Assembly: GCA_009773495.1 (NCBI GenBank)
Contig: WSXW01000002.1
Span: 1 to 64,000, forward strand
Length of the DNA: 64,000 nt
Source: Bacillota bacterium
GTDB taxonomy: Bacteria; Bacillota; UBA994
Direction: 5' to 3'
The position numbers and the translations under genes were made by a program. The notes under the pieces are model-generated. The model ran no database searches. It was not told where the DNA came from and saw nothing but the letters and a program-made list of their open reading frames with translations. Below, piece after piece: positions 54,120-63,686 of the stretch. The first letter of the stretch is position 1. The number at the start of each line of letters is the position of its first letter.

Positions 54120-55682
54120 CTATATTATGAATCGGGATATCTTGTGCTGCATTTGCTCAGCCATTTGTGCTAATCCTTGGGCCGATGCGGCCATCTCTTG
54201 CGATGTAGAGCTGACCTCTTGTATGGCAGCAGCTAGTTGCTCCGCCCCTTGACTGGCTTGGTCGGAGCCAGCAGCGACTTCCTTAATGGACAAACTTAGT
54301 TCACTGACCATATGACTAATCTCCCCTAATGTTGAGCTTGCAGAGGCGACTGTCTTCTCTGCCTTTTGAATAGCGGTTGACACTTCGTTCACTGCTTCGT
54401 TGGCTGAGTTTGCACCTGATACAATGCCATTAATGATTTTTGCAATCTCCTTTGTAGCCGTACTTGACTGTTGGGCCAGTTGACGTACTGCATCAGCTAC
54501 TACCGCAAATCCACGACCATGCTCACCAGCACGGGCAGCCTCAATGGCTGCATTAAGGGCCAATAGATTAGTCTGTTCTGCAATGTTGCGAATCTCATTG
54601 GTAATTACTGCTATTTCGTTAGTCTGTACAGCTAGCGATCGCATGGATACAGTAGTTGCGCTAGCTAAGTTAGTTACTGTACCCATCATCCCTATGGCGT
54701 TTTTCGCGGCACTTTCTCCTTTTATTGCGTCTGCGGCCATGGTCTTTGCAGTCGAAGCAACTTCGACTGCGGAGGCGCTGCCCTGAGAAACTGAGGCCGC
54801 TACACTAGCACTGGTCGAGGCCATCTCTTGAGCTGAAGCGGCGACTTCTTCGCTCGCTGAGGCCAGTTCCTCACTGTGAGCGCTAAGGTCTGTAGCTACC
54901 TGCGTTATACTAAGGATGAGCTGGCTAAGGCTTGCCGCCATTTGGTTAGTGCTGTTTGCTAATAGTCCCAACTCGTTGTTGGCAGAGATATTAACCCGCG
55001 CTCGCAAGTCGCCCTGCGCAATTTTTTCAACTACAGAGGAAATATGTAAAATAGGAAATATTATGGCTTGACGAGAATACATAAAGGCCAAGGCTGTGAT
55101 TACGAGAGCAATGATAGCCCCATATATAGTCATATTTTTAGTTGAAGTCGCTACGGCGCGGTGGATGTTTGCTGTAGGAACCCCTGAGAAAAGCATACCG
55201 ATCGTCTGCCCTTGGGAGTTACTTATGGGGACATATAGTGTCTGATGCGGCTGACCGAGTATTTCTGCCTGCCCGACATAATTTTGGCCTTCCTGGAGGA
55301 CCTGCTTCGCAACAGCATCAGAAACGGGGGTCCCTATAGCTCGTACCCCATTATCTGTGACATTGGTAGATACTCGAATATTCTGAGCGAAGAGAGTAAA
55401 AAGGGCCCCGGTCGCTTTGCCTAACGTATCAACTACGTCGTAGTTTTCGTTTATTAGGACACTCCCTTTTCTGAGTAGGCCCTCCTGCAATGACCAGTCA
55501 CCGGGATAGTGCTCATTAAGGAGGATTCGTAAGATTTCGACATTGGACGCATTGTTTAGTTTGTACTCGTCGCTTAACCTGTTCTGAACTCCAGTAATGG
55601 CTACGTAAGTGAGAGCCACGCCTGTGACTGCGACGCTAAAGATAAGTATAGCAGCAATGGTTAAAGACACTGAACTGCGCAA
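54120..55682 (-). CDS. Methyl-accepting chemotaxis protein
   Basis: About 520 residues: N-terminal membrane helix, an extracellular single-Cache-like sensor (about residues 35-185), a second helix ([17 protein letters not shown]), a HAMP linker and a methyl-accepting signalling domain with two long helices and the hairpin tip [20 protein letters not shown]. It senses an unknown ligand and signals to CheA. The TTG at 55682 is preferred because GGAGGAG abuts the upstream TTG at 55691. No che genes are in the window. Confidence 0.9.
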   Translation of the reverse strand: MRSSVSLTIAAILIFSVAVTGVALTYVAITGVQNRLSDEYKLNNASNVEILRILLNEHYPGDWSLQEGLLRKGSVLINENYDVVDTLGKATGALFTLFAQNIRVSTNVTDNGVRAIGTPVSDAVAKQVLQEGQNYVGQAEILGQPHQTLYVPISNSQGQTIGMLFSGVPTANIHRAVATSTKNMTIYGAIIALVITALAFMYSRQAIIFPILHISSVVEKIAQGDLRARVNISANNELGLLANSTNQMAASLSQLILSITQVATDLSAHSEELASASEEVAASAQEMASTSASVAASVSQGSASAVEVASTAKTMAADAIKGESAAKNAIGMMGTVTNLASATTVSMRSLAVQTNEIAVITNEIRNIAEQTNLLALNAAIEAARAGEHGRGFAVVADAVRQLAQQSSTATKEIAKIINGIVSGANSANEAVNEVSTAIQKAEKTVASASSTLGEISHMVSELSLSIKEVAAGSDQASQGAEQLAAAIQEVSSTSQEMAASAQGLAQMAEQMQHKISRFII

Positions 55683-55810
55683 TATACACAACTCCTCCGA
55701 TGTAGAATCCTTGTCTAGCTTTCGACAAATCTCGACATCTTCCTGCTAGAGACAGATAGATTAACACATAAGTGTCCAAATAACGCGTAACGGAGTTGTA
55801 AGTGAAGAAA

Positions 55811-55845
55811 GTCCTTGGCTCAGCCTTCTGGGGCCAGCCAAGGAC
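55811..55845. terminator. Hairpin between chemoreceptor and DUF378 gene
   Basis: A 10-bp stem (GTCCTTGGCT with AGCCAAGGAC) and a 15-base loop, followed by TTTCTT on the minus strand. It probably ends the DUF378 transcript. Confidence 0.5.
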
Positions 55846-55952
55846 TCTTGAGCTTGGTTAGTTTATATGATAAGTCCCGGGGTGTTTCTGAACCGCCGTA
55901 TACCGAACGGTACGTTAATCATCCCTCCTACTCGGCTAATACTATCTAAATA

Positions 55953-56168
55953 CTATTGTCTGTTGGTATTGTGAGATCGGTCGCGAGCAAGAAAAGAGAC
56001 TGAGTACAGACCTGCCAAGCCCACCAGGGAGTAGACTATGCGACTGAGTAGGGCGTCCTGCCCACCAAAAATAGTAGCCACAAGATCGAAACCAAATAGA
56101 CCTATAAGCCCCCAATTAAGTGCTCCAATTATGACCAAGATGAGAGCAGCTGTATCCACTAAGTTCAC
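55953..56168 (-). CDS. DUF378 family small membrane protein
   Basis: A 71-residue protein with two hydrophobic helices, matching DUF378 (YuzA-like): VDTAALILVIIGALNWGLIG, then the FGFDLVATIFGG loop, and VYSLVGLAGLYSV. Function unknown. AAGGAGT precedes the ATG. Confidence 0.88.
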   Translation of the reverse strand: MNLVDTAALILVIIGALNWGLIGLFGFDLVATIFGGQDALLSRIVYSLVGLAGLYSVSFLARDRSHNTNRQ

Positions 56169-56273
56169 ACTCCTTATTTTTTGTTAGTATCACCCAGTAA
56201 ACGAAGAATATTCATAGGTGGATTCTTTCTGTCTGGGCAAGACTAAAATAAGATGTGAAGGTATGTTACTTCA

Positions 56274-57500
56274 TTACACGGGTCTGAGGTATGTGAACTG
56301 TTTCTTGCCTTTGCGTATGGCTATTTTCCCGTCCTGGAGGTGGGAATCGGTAATGAGTGCATCGGGGGAGTCGATTCTCTTTTCGTTGATATAGATACCC
56401 CCGCCCTGAATTAGTCGCCGGCCCTCGCCCTTACTGACCGTAATACCGGTAACAACAAGGAGCTCAGCGATATTCACTCCTGCGACCAGCAAGCGTGCCT
56501 CAACTTCAACTGTAGGGATACCAGCGGCCTCTCCCGCCCCACTAAATAGAGCTTCGGCAGCTTGCTTGGCCTTCAGAGCCTCAGCCTCTCCATGGGCAAG
56601 TTTTGTCGCCTCCATGGCTAGTATCTTTTTGGCCTCATTGATCTCCCGGTCCTTTAATGCTCCTAGCCTTCGCACTTCTTCCATGGGCAAGAAGGTGAAA
56701 ATTGCTAGGAAGCGTTCAACATCGAGATCGTGGGTATTGCGCCAGTATTGGTAGAAGTCGTAGGGGCTAGTACGATCAGTAGCGAGCCATACTGCACCTT
56801 CTTCTGTTTTACCCATTTTTTTGCCGCCACTGGTTGTTAATAACGGAAAGGTGATTCCATAAGTTTCTATGTGTCCAACGCGGCGAATGAGGTCTGCGCC
56901 TGCAAGTATGTTTGACCACTGGTCATCTCCACCCATCTGCAGTCTACAGTCGAATTGGTGCTGGAGATACAGATAATCATAGGATTGAAGCAGCATGTAG
57001 TTGAATTCAATGAAAGAGAGTCCTTTTTCCATGCGGCCCTTATAGCATTCAGCGGACAGCATGCGATTGACTGAGAAATGCACCCCGGTGTCACGCAGGA
57101 AGTCGATGTAGTTTATGTTACTTAACCAATCGGCGTTGTTGAGAGTTAAGGCCTTTCCATTACCAAAATCAAGGTAACGTCCGATTTGCGCACTAATGCC
57201 CTTAACGTTTTGGGCAATCTGCTCACGAGTGAGCATTTGCCGCAGCTCTGTTTTGCCGCTTGGGTCTCCAATCAAAGCTGTACCGCCGCCGAGGATAGCT
57301 ATAGGACGATGACCGTGACGTTGCATATGAGCCAGAGCCATAATTGCAACGATGTGACCTACATGCAGGCTGTCTGCTGTAGGATCAAACCCGGTATACA
57401 CCGTCACACTTTGGTCACTCAGGAGCTTGCGGAGTGGTTCATCATGTGTAGTCTGTTTTATAAAGCCTCGTTCTGCAAGTACATCTATTACGTTTACCAT
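56274..57500 (-). CDS. tyrS: Tyrosyl-tRNA synthetase
   Basis: A 408-residue class I synthetase charging tRNA-Tyr. Seen: YTGFDPTADSLHVGHIVAIM (HIGH form HVGH), GGGTALIGDPSGKTELR, the binding loop, KMGKTEEGAVWL (KMSKS loop, usual variant) and a C-terminal S4 domain (LVVTGITVSKGEGRRLIQGG). Length is normal. Only about 60 bases separate it from a divergent gene, so there is no T-box leader. GGGAGTG precedes the ATG. Confidence 0.96.
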   Translation of the reverse strand: MVNVIDVLAERGFIKQTTHDEPLRKLLSDQSVTVYTGFDPTADSLHVGHIVAIMALAHMQRHGHRPIAILGGGTALIGDPSGKTELRQMLTREQIAQNVKGISAQIGRYLDFGNGKALTLNNADWLSNINYIDFLRDTGVHFSVNRMLSAECYKGRMEKGLSFIEFNYMLLQSYDYLYLQHQFDCRLQMGGDDQWSNILAGADLIRRVGHIETYGITFPLLTTSGGKKMGKTEEGAVWLATDRTSPYDFYQYWRNTHDLDVERFLAIFTFLPMEEVRRLGALKDREINEAKKILAMEATKLAHGEAEALKAKQAAEALFSGAGEAAGIPTVEVEARLLVAGVNIAELLVVTGITVSKGEGRRLIQGGGIYINEKRIDSPDALITDSHLQDGKIAIRKGKKQFTYLRPV

Positions 57501-57592
57501 ATGATCACTCCCGGAACATTTGCCTGAATTGTATCATAGCCCATCACTTACAGCAACGAAAGGTGGGTACACTAAATACGGGAGGTGAGGAA

Positions 57593-57751
57593 ATGAAGCA
57601 TACAACAACAGGTCTCATTGTCGCCGGACTAGGCGCAACTGTTGCAGGGGCCGCGCTGCTCATGAAGAAGGGGCGCGTCCGTGATGGCGCTGTAGGCTTT
57701 GGACTGGCGCACGTTGTTCTCGGTGCTCTGGACGCAATACGCAAAGAGTAA
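57593..57751 (+). CDS. Small membrane protein, 52 aa
   Basis: A 52-residue product with one hydrophobic stretch (TTGLIVAGLGATVAGAALLM) then a basic loop (KKGRVRDG) and a second amphipathic helix (GLAHVVLGALDAIRKE). The ATG at 57593 follows GGGAGGTG and is preferred to the upstream start of a longer frame. A terminator follows. I do not recognise a family; a single- or double-pass membrane peptide is likely. Confidence 0.7.
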   Translation: MKHTTTGLIVAGLGATVAGAALLMKKGRVRDGAVGFGLAHVVLGALDAIRKE

Positions 57752-57754
57752 CAA

Positions 57755-57777
57755 AAGGCCTCGCGAGAGGCCTTCTA
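57755..57777 (+). terminator. Terminator of the 52-aa gene
   Basis: An 8-bp stem (AAGGCCTC with GAGGCCTT), a GCGA loop and a short T/C tail. Confidence 0.7.
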
Positions 57778-57976
57778 ATAGTCCCGCTTTACTAGCCCCT
57801 GGCACCACGATAACTATCTTCACAGGAGAAAGGAAAAATAGCATTACCCAACACGAAAGACTAAATGCATCTGAACTCGCGCAAGCCTAAATGCAACGAC
57901 GTAACAGATAATCGGTTGCGTTTACTTTGTCAAATAGCACAATATCACTGTCCGACGACACAAAGTGTAGTTCTCG

Positions 57977-58006
57977 TTGGCAAGCCTTAGATTGCTATGG
58001 TATAAT
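57977..58006 (+). promoter_or_regulatory. Promoter of the guanylate-kinase-like gene
   Basis: TTGGCA and TATAAT 18 bases apart, 31 bases before the TTG start. It lies within the longest upstream frame, so it rules out the start at 57927. Confidence 0.65.
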
Positions 58007-58037
58007 GCCTACAACTGATTTGAGGGAGATGTGGGGA

Positions 58038-58652
58038 TTGCGAGATTCAATTCTATTTGTGATAACTGGGCCCTCAGGGTCAGGCAAAGGAACAATAATG
58101 CGTGCTATTGTTGAGCGCTATCCTGACATTGTAAAGATAGCGACGTTTACTACAAGGCAGCCCCGCCCTAATGAGGAACACGGCTTTGATTATCAGTACG
58201 TGTCAGTTGATGATTTTCTCGGAAAAGTTGCCAGTGGAGAGATCTCCGAGCATGAGCAGGTCTACAAGGACCACTACTACGGTTCGCCTAGCTTCAACCC
58301 TGATCAGGGCTCTGACCGCTTGATGGAGCTCGATTATAAAGGTATGTTTAAGTACAGAAAAATAACCAAACGGTTAGTTAGTATATTTATTGCGCCACCT
58401 TCTTTTTGTGAAATGGTGGAGCGTATTATCCACCGCAGCAATGAGTCGAACCTTAACAACAGGGTAAACAATGCCTTCGAACAAATGAACTATGCCGAAT
58501 ACTATGATTATGTAATAGTAAATGAGAAAATGGACGATGCTTGTGCTGAGGCTATAGCGATTGTCTGTGCTGAACGGTGTAGACGCGATAAACCCTTACG
58601 GACGCGACAGATTCAGCGAATGTGCAACGAAAGAGGGCTAGCTCACAAATAA
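58038..58652 (+). CDS. Guanylate-kinase-like protein
   Basis: About 204 residues with a P-loop GPSGSGKGT near the N terminus and a KIATFTTRQPRPNEEHGFDY segment like the GMP-binding region of guanylate kinase. The usual VHGNYYGTP is replaced by VYKDHYYGSP, and the middle part (DPDQGSDRLMELDYKG, KYRKITKRL) is divergent from canonical Gmk, so GMP kinase activity is uncertain. The TTG at 58038 follows AGGGAG by 9 bases; an ATG at 58029 is too near. A promoter at 57977-58006 supports this start, and a terminator overlaps the stop. Confidence 0.75.
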   Translation: MRDSILFVITGPSGSGKGTIMRAIVERYPDIVKIATFTTRQPRPNEEHGFDYQYVSVDDFLGKVASGEISEHEQVYKDHYYGSPSFNPDQGSDRLMELDYKGMFKYRKITKRLVSIFIAPPSFCEMVERIIHRSNESNLNNRVNNAFEQMNYAEYYDYVIVNEKMDDACAEAIAIVCAERCRRDKPLRTRQIQRMCNERGLAHK

Positions 58653-58666
58653 CGTGAGCTAGCCCT
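58634..58666 (+). terminator. Terminator of the guanylate-kinase-like gene
   Basis: A perfect 13-bp stem (AGGGCTAGCTCAC with its complement) spanning the stop codon and ending in TTT. Confidence 0.75.
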
Positions 58667-58701
58667 TTGCCTTTTGGCGCCCTGAGGGGTCCTGAGGGGC
58701 T

Positions 58702-59784
58702 CTACACTTGTGACAGTAACCGATTTGCGACATCGGGTGGGATCACTTTCCGTACATGCAAAGCGGTCTCCCCGAGGCAAAGCTCCAGGGGTACCGCTAT
58801 ATAGCGAAGTTCTTGATCGAATAGACACCGAACCCGTGGCAATAGGGGCTGCCCATGTGGTGTTTCGAGGGCAAGTGCAATGCGACCATCGCTTAACTCC
58901 ACCATGACCCCTGTTGGATAGGCCGCTACATTGCTCAAGAATGCACGTACCAGTGCAATATCAAAGTGAACATTGCCGATAGCTGCTAAAAATTCATATG
59001 CTTCATGGGGCGGGAAGCCTGCACGGTACTGACGGTTAGAGATCAAAGCATCAAAGACATCGGCCATGGCTGTTATTTGACTTTCCTCACTTACTTCCTT
59101 GCCTTTTAGACTTCTTGGATAGCCGCTGCCATCCAAGCGCTCATGGTGCTGGTAAGCCATGTCGCGGGCAAAGGGGAAATTGATGAGCATCTTATACCCA
59201 TGGGCCGAGTGCGCTTTAACCAACTCATATTCTTCAGGTGTTAATGAATCTGGCTTATCAAGGATGCGTCTAGGTAGTTGTGTCTTACCGACATCGTGCA
59301 GCATCGCACCTAATCCGAGATTGCACAGGCGGCCTTTAGAATAAGACAGGCTAATACCTGTGAGTAGGGCTAGTAAGCATACGTTGACAGAGTGTGAGAA
59401 GAGGTAGTCGTCCTCAAGCCGGATATCCGCGAAGTTCACGACAGTATTACGGTTTTGGAGTAATTCTTCTACTAAACCAGTAACTAATTGGAATAATTTG
59501 TTTGTTTTAAGTACGACACCCGCGCTTCCCGCCTCGTCTAGCAGGCTACGTACCCGTACCATGGTGTTAATCCGAATATCCTCGGAGATAACGTCTCGCA
59601 AGGGGGGAAGACGGAGCTTATCTTCTTGTACGTATAAGCACGGTATACTCAGGCTCTTTAGTCGCTCTATGTAGTGGGGAGTGAGCACACACTGCTCCTT
59701 GAGAAGTACATGACCTTGACTACTGTAAATGCTACGGCCTACGACCATCCCAGGAGTTAAGTGATCTATTTCAACCCTACGCAT
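58702..59784 (-). CDS. HD-GYP domain phosphodiesterase
   Basis: A 360-residue protein with an N-terminal region rich in charged residues and the HD-GYP core: HSVNVCLLALLTGISL, MLHDVGKTQLPRRIL, AYQHHERLDGSGYPRSL and ITAMADVFDALISNR. Members hydrolyse the second messenger c-di-GMP. Its ATG lies directly after the stop of an upstream paralogue. The C-terminal about 80 residues (LSDGRIALALETPHG) are a PilZ-like or unknown beta domain. Confidence 0.9.
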   Translation of the reverse strand: MRRVEIDHLTPGMVVGRSIYSSQGHVLLKEQCVLTPHYIERLKSLSIPCLYVQEDKLRLPPLRDVISEDIRINTMVRVRSLLDEAGSAGVVLKTNKLFQLVTGLVEELLQNRNTVVNFADIRLEDDYLFSHSVNVCLLALLTGISLSYSKGRLCNLGLGAMLHDVGKTQLPRRILDKPDSLTPEEYELVKAHSAHGYKMLINFPFARDMAYQHHERLDGSGYPRSLKGKEVSEESQITAMADVFDALISNRQYRAGFPPHEAYEFLAAIGNVHFDIALVRAFLSNVAAYPTGVMVELSDGRIALALETPHGQPLLPRVRCLFDQELRYIAVPLELCLGETALHVRKVIPPDVANRLLSQV

Positions 59785-60888
59785 TTAACGAGCCCTCGAG
59801 GCACGTAGCTTGGCTATTTCCTGTTCGGGAAGGACACGTTTAACTATTAACGAGGGATCATCGAGGGTGTGCACTTCGATGGGGGTTGTTACAGGCTGTG
59901 TATCTTGGTCGTAAAGAAGCTTGACCCGCGGATACTGACAAAAACCACGTGGCGTATCAATTACAATACCAATCCTTCCATCGGACAGCTCAATAATCGA
60001 TCCTGTAGGATATGCTGCAATGTTCTCAAGAAATTTCTGAATTAGGGTTAGAGAGAAAGCTTGATTGCCTGAGCCCGCAATTAATTCGACCGCTTCATGA
60101 ATTGGATAAGCGGCACGATACACGCGATCAGATGTAACAGCATCAAATACATCACACACCGAGGCGATCTGTGCATTGTAGGAGATAGCGTCACCCTTTT
60201 TACCATTGGGATAGCCTGAACCATCATAGCGTTCGTGATGCTCGTGGGCTACATCTCTAGCGTGCGTCATGTCTCTCAGGATGCTATACCCTTCAGATGT
60301 ATGTGTCTTGACAACGGAGAATTCGGTGTTTGTTAGCGGACCTGGCTTATACAGTATGTTGCGTGGCAACACACCCTTGCCGACGTCGTGTAGGATGGCC
60401 CCTACGCCCAAATGCACTAACTGTTTGTTGTTTAAGCCAGCGGAAATGCCAGTAATCAAAGATAATACACACACGTTTACAGAATGTCCAAAGAGGTAAT
60501 CGTCCTCAAGGCGTATATCGATGAGATTGACCATAAGGTCGGGCTGGGACATTAATTCAGAAACAATCTGGTCTACATTTCGGGCAACCTCTTTAGTACG
60601 AAGCATGATACGGCTTGCCGGATTGGGTTGTTCAAGATCCGTAACAAGGTCCCGCACTCGAGAAATCGCATTCATACGTGTTACATCGGTGACAACATCA
60701 TCAATCTGATAGCCATCTAGTAGACCATCATCGATGTATAGTGATGGTACCCCTAGCTGTCGCAACTGTTCAATATAGCGTCTGCTAAGGACTACGTTTT
60801 GTTGGATGAGAACGTACCCGGAGCTACCATAGATTGGCCGTGCTACTTTCATTCCAGGTTTAAGAGCCGCTACGGGAATCTTTCGCAT
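59785..60888 (-). CDS. HD-GYP domain phosphodiesterase (paralogue)
   Basis: A 367-residue paralogue of the next gene with the same order: charged N terminus, HD-GYP core (HSVNVCVLSLITGISA, ILHDVGKGVLPRNIL, AHEHHERYDGSGYPNGK, VCDVFDAVTSDR) and a C-terminal LSDGRIGIVIDTPRG segment. The shared C-terminal segment argues for tandem duplication. Its stop codon is followed immediately by the downstream ATG (TAAATG), so the two are co-translated. c-di-GMP phosphodiesterase activity is expected. Confidence 0.9.
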   Translation of the reverse strand: MRKIPVAALKPGMKVARPIYGSSGYVLIQQNVVLSRRYIEQLRQLGVPSLYIDDGLLDGYQIDDVVTDVTRMNAISRVRDLVTDLEQPNPASRIMLRTKEVARNVDQIVSELMSQPDLMVNLIDIRLEDDYLFGHSVNVCVLSLITGISAGLNNKQLVHLGVGAILHDVGKGVLPRNILYKPGPLTNTEFSVVKTHTSEGYSILRDMTHARDVAHEHHERYDGSGYPNGKKGDAISYNAQIASVCDVFDAVTSDRVYRAAYPIHEAVELIAGSGNQAFSLTLIQKFLENIAAYPTGSIIELSDGRIGIVIDTPRGFCQYPRVKLLYDQDTQPVTTPIEVHTLDDPSLIVKRVLPEQEIAKLRASRAR

Positions 60889-61061
60889 GTCGCTACATCT
60901 CCATTAACCGTATTTCCCATGTATAAATTCGCCGTCATCGTCGGAATTCCTTGTTATTTGACAAGACTCCAGAGAACACCTAATGTATACGAGAGTTTCC
61001 CTGTACAGTATAATTAGTATCAATTGACAGGGTGCGTATTATATTCAAGGGAGGCCTGTAT

Positions 61062-62195
61062 GTGATTAGTAGCGAAACTCATTTTCCATGTAGCACACCC
61101 CGCCAACCCCAAGGCAGAAAGTATCTCGGTGGGCGGATAAATCCTAACGAAATTCAACCTAATCCCACGGTGGTAGACCTGATTGAAAACACCTTCCTTG
61201 CCTACAACGCTGGCAGAATAAGAGAAGCATGTCACCTGCTGGCCTGTAAGATTCTCATAGAAGATGTAACAGTAGGCATGAGTCTAGCTGGAGCCTTAAC
61301 GCCGGCGGGACTCGGGATTAGTGCCATTATTCCTCTCATAAAGGCGGGCTTTGTGGACTGGATTGTTTCTACCGGGGCCAATCTTTACCATGACGCTCAT
61401 TTCGGCATAGGTTTACCGCTCCACCAAGGGTCGCCCTTTTATGATGACGTCGCCTTGCACGATGAAGGTTTAGTGCGGATTTATGATGTTGTTTTTGAGT
61501 ACGATGTTTTGTTATCCACAGATACTTTCTTCCGTGAAATCATTTCTCTACCAGAGTTTCAACGTACCATGAGCACGGCGGAGTTCCATCACCTCTGCGG
61601 CAAGTACATTGCAGAGCGAGAACGTGTGCTAGGAATCGGTACGCGTTCTATACTCTCCGCTGCCTATCAGGCCGATGTGCCAGTCTACACTTCTTCCCCA
61701 GGAGATAGCTCCATTGGTATGAATGTCGCAGCGAAGGCCATGTTAGGGAATAAGCTGCAGTTTGACGTTTCAGCCGATGTTAATGAAACTGCTGCCATAG
61801 TCTTTGACACCAAACGGAAGGGCGGCAGGAGCGCTGTGCTTATTTTTGGCGGTGGTAGCCCCAAGAACTTTATGATGCAAACGGAGCCACAGATTCAAGA
61901 AGTATTGGGCTTAGAGGAGGAGGGGCATGATTACTTCATTCAGGTGACGGATGCTCGTCCCGATACAGGTGGGTTGTCGGGTGCGACGCCTGCAGAGGCT
62001 GTCAGCTGGGGGAAAATCGATCCCACACAATTGTCGGACACAGTGGTGGTTTATTCCGACACCACTATTGCGATGCCGCTCATGGCATCGTATGCGCTCA
62101 GCATAGTTCAGCCTCGTCAGCATTCGCGGCTTTTCAAACGGCGAGCAGAACTGATGGCTAATCTGCGCCGCGCTGCGTACGGAGAGAAGAAGTAA
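61062..62195 (+). CDS. Deoxyhypusine-synthase-like protein
   Basis: About 377 residues resembling deoxyhypusine synthase, which in archaea and eukaryotes modifies eIF5A with spermidine. Seen: [21 protein letters not shown]-site loops ([23 protein letters not shown]), and the C-terminal catalytic Lys region [12 protein letters not shown] followed by [13 protein letters not shown]. Bacteria have no eIF5A; some DHS homologues make homospermidine, which is the likelier role. The GTG at 61062 follows GGGAGG; the earlier ATG has none. A TATAAT at 61009-61014 lies upstream. A terminator follows. Confidence 0.85.
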   Translation: MISSETHFPCSTPRQPQGRKYLGGRINPNEIQPNPTVVDLIENTFLAYNAGRIREACHLLACKILIEDVTVGMSLAGALTPAGLGISAIIPLIKAGFVDWIVSTGANLYHDAHFGIGLPLHQGSPFYDDVALHDEGLVRIYDVVFEYDVLLSTDTFFREIISLPEFQRTMSTAEFHHLCGKYIAERERVLGIGTRSILSAAYQADVPVYTSSPGDSSIGMNVAAKAMLGNKLQFDVSADVNETAAIVFDTKRKGGRSAVLIFGGGSPKNFMMQTEPQIQEVLGLEEEGHDYFIQVTDARPDTGGLSGATPAEAVSWGKIDPTQLSDTVVVYSDTTIAMPLMASYALSIVQPRQHSRLFKRRAELMANLRRAAYGEKK

Positions 62196-62198
62196 CAC

Positions 62199-62235
62199 AA
62201 AGTGGGTGGGTCACCGTTGTGAACCACTCACTTTT
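62199..62235. terminator. Bidirectional terminator
   Basis: An imperfect stem of about 14 bp (AAAGTGGGTGGGTCAC with GTGAACCACTCACTTT) and TTTT on the plus side, between convergent genes. Confidence 0.65.
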
Positions 62236-62264
62236 CTGCGCACGGATTTCATTGCATCCGACGT

Positions 62265-63566
62265 TTAATTGCCGACCGTTATAGTAGGCCATACAGGACT
62301 TATATTTTGAGTTTGAATAGCTAAAAAAATAGACTCCATGGCTATGCCGCTCACCATACATATTCCTGCTAATAGTCCGCCTACGTGCGGGGCGAATCGA
62401 GCTATAAGTAAAGACGTGATCAATATCGTCACAACATTTACAGCCTTCCCTGCGGTAAGGTACTTTGTTTGACCAGCAATTATTAGCAATCCAGCGCAGT
62501 ACTCTGATATGCAAGTGAGAATAGGCATTAGTGAGAGGAGAGCGATAGCGCGTAGTGCCTGAACGGCAAGCTCCGGGGGTACACCTATCATGCGTGTTAG
62601 CGCCATTGTACCCAAGGGGGTTACGGATACTATAAAGAGAATAACGGTACCGAGGGACCCCATTAACAGCGAAAACTTAAGAACTGAAATACGGTGTTCA
62701 GCCTCGCGAGCAAAAACAATTACTAATTGATGGACGTTAAAAGCAACCGCCACAAAAATGTAACTAAAGCTCCATGCTATCTGGTACGAGGCTAGCGCTA
62801 AGGAGGGGTCTGCGGTACGAGCAAGTCCTGCATTAATAACTGGACGGATAAAGGTATTAGTAACGGAAGCGAGAGCAAGGGGTAGAAAAAAAACCATGGC
62901 CTGGGTCGTAGTTATTGCTTCTCCATCGGACTCAGGCAATTCCTTGCCAATATTGCGCCCCGTAATATAGGCCATCAGGCCTTCCGTGCCAATGCCAGCG
63001 CCTAGGATGAGTGCCCCCACAGCTCCGCCGGTGAGGGTAAGGTGCTGCAACACGGTAGCTAGTACAAGCATTACTCCTAGTCTAAACAACATATTCGTGG
63101 TTAGTTGAGCGGTGCGTTTATGAACTATCAGTAGCCCCTGGTAGAAGGATCTAGAGGCAGAAAAAGCGGGTAAGACCATGAACACACGGAAGCTGCGCAC
63201 AGTATCGGGGTAGAGTTCGGGGGGCACCCTCAGAATATCAAGAAATGCTATTCTGCTTAAAGGCGTAAACGCAAGGGCTAGCATTAATGTAGTTAGGCAC
63301 GCCCATACGATAAGAGAGGCCTGTTTTACGGCATAATAGGAGCCCTTATCCTTAAAAAGTGCGACGCACATGCGCTGTATTGTATAGCATGGCGATTCAA
63401 ACATGACAGCTAAACTTTGAGCGACTGCAAAAGCCGCTAGAGCTGCTGCAGCATCAGGCGTCCGAGCTAAACCAGAATTTACAATGGAATGTGAGGCCAT
63501 CATCAAAATAGATGTTGCAGCTAAGGGTAGGTAGAACTTGGCCATGTCAATTTGCCTGCTTGTCAT
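62265..63566 (-). CDS. ANK/MATE-like transporter
   Basis: A 433-residue membrane protein of about twelve helices. The N- and C-terminal halves repeat each other: FYLPLAATSILMMASHSIV with GLARTPDAAAALAAFAVA, and FFLPLALASVTNTFIRPVI with GLARTADPSLALASYQIA. The family resembles bacterial progressive-ankylosis (ANKH)/MOP-type exporters, which export pyrophosphate, citrate or drugs; substrate open. The ATG at 63566 follows GAGGTGAG at good spacing, with the earlier GTG inside it. Confidence 0.75.
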   Translation of the reverse strand: MTSRQIDMAKFYLPLAATSILMMASHSIVNSGLARTPDAAAALAAFAVAQSLAVMFESPCYTIQRMCVALFKDKGSYYAVKQASLIVWACLTTLMLALAFTPLSRIAFLDILRVPPELYPDTVRSFRVFMVLPAFSASRSFYQGLLIVHKRTAQLTTNMLFRLGVMLVLATVLQHLTLTGGAVGALILGAGIGTEGLMAYITGRNIGKELPESDGEAITTTQAMVFFLPLALASVTNTFIRPVINAGLARTADPSLALASYQIAWSFSYIFVAVAFNVHQLVIVFAREAEHRISVLKFSLLMGSLGTVILFIVSVTPLGTMALTRMIGVPPELAVQALRAIALLSLMPILTCISEYCAGLLIIAGQTKYLTAGKAVNVVTILITSLLIARFAPHVGGLLAGICMVSGIAMESIFLAIQTQNISPVWPTITVGN

Positions 63567-63636
63567 TGCGCTCACCTCAAGATGAATATATCATCACTGG
63601 GGTACTTTCGTCATGCTAAACTTTCGATAGCAAAGG

Positions 63637-63665
63637 CGAGGAGGGGCCTTAGCCCCTCCAAAAAT
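63637..63665. terminator. Hairpin after the 71-aa gene
   Basis: A stem GGAGGGG with CCCCTCC and a 6-base loop, but the A/T-rich tail is on the plus side; termination of the minus-strand gene by it is uncertain. Confidence 0.4.
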
Positions 63666-63686
63666 GTAACGTAAAGATTTTTCGTG

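Noticed and set aside
57927-58037. N-terminal extension of the guanylate-kinase-like frame
   Set aside because: A good promoter lies inside it, there is no ribosome binding site at 57927, and the upstream codons have no kinase homology.
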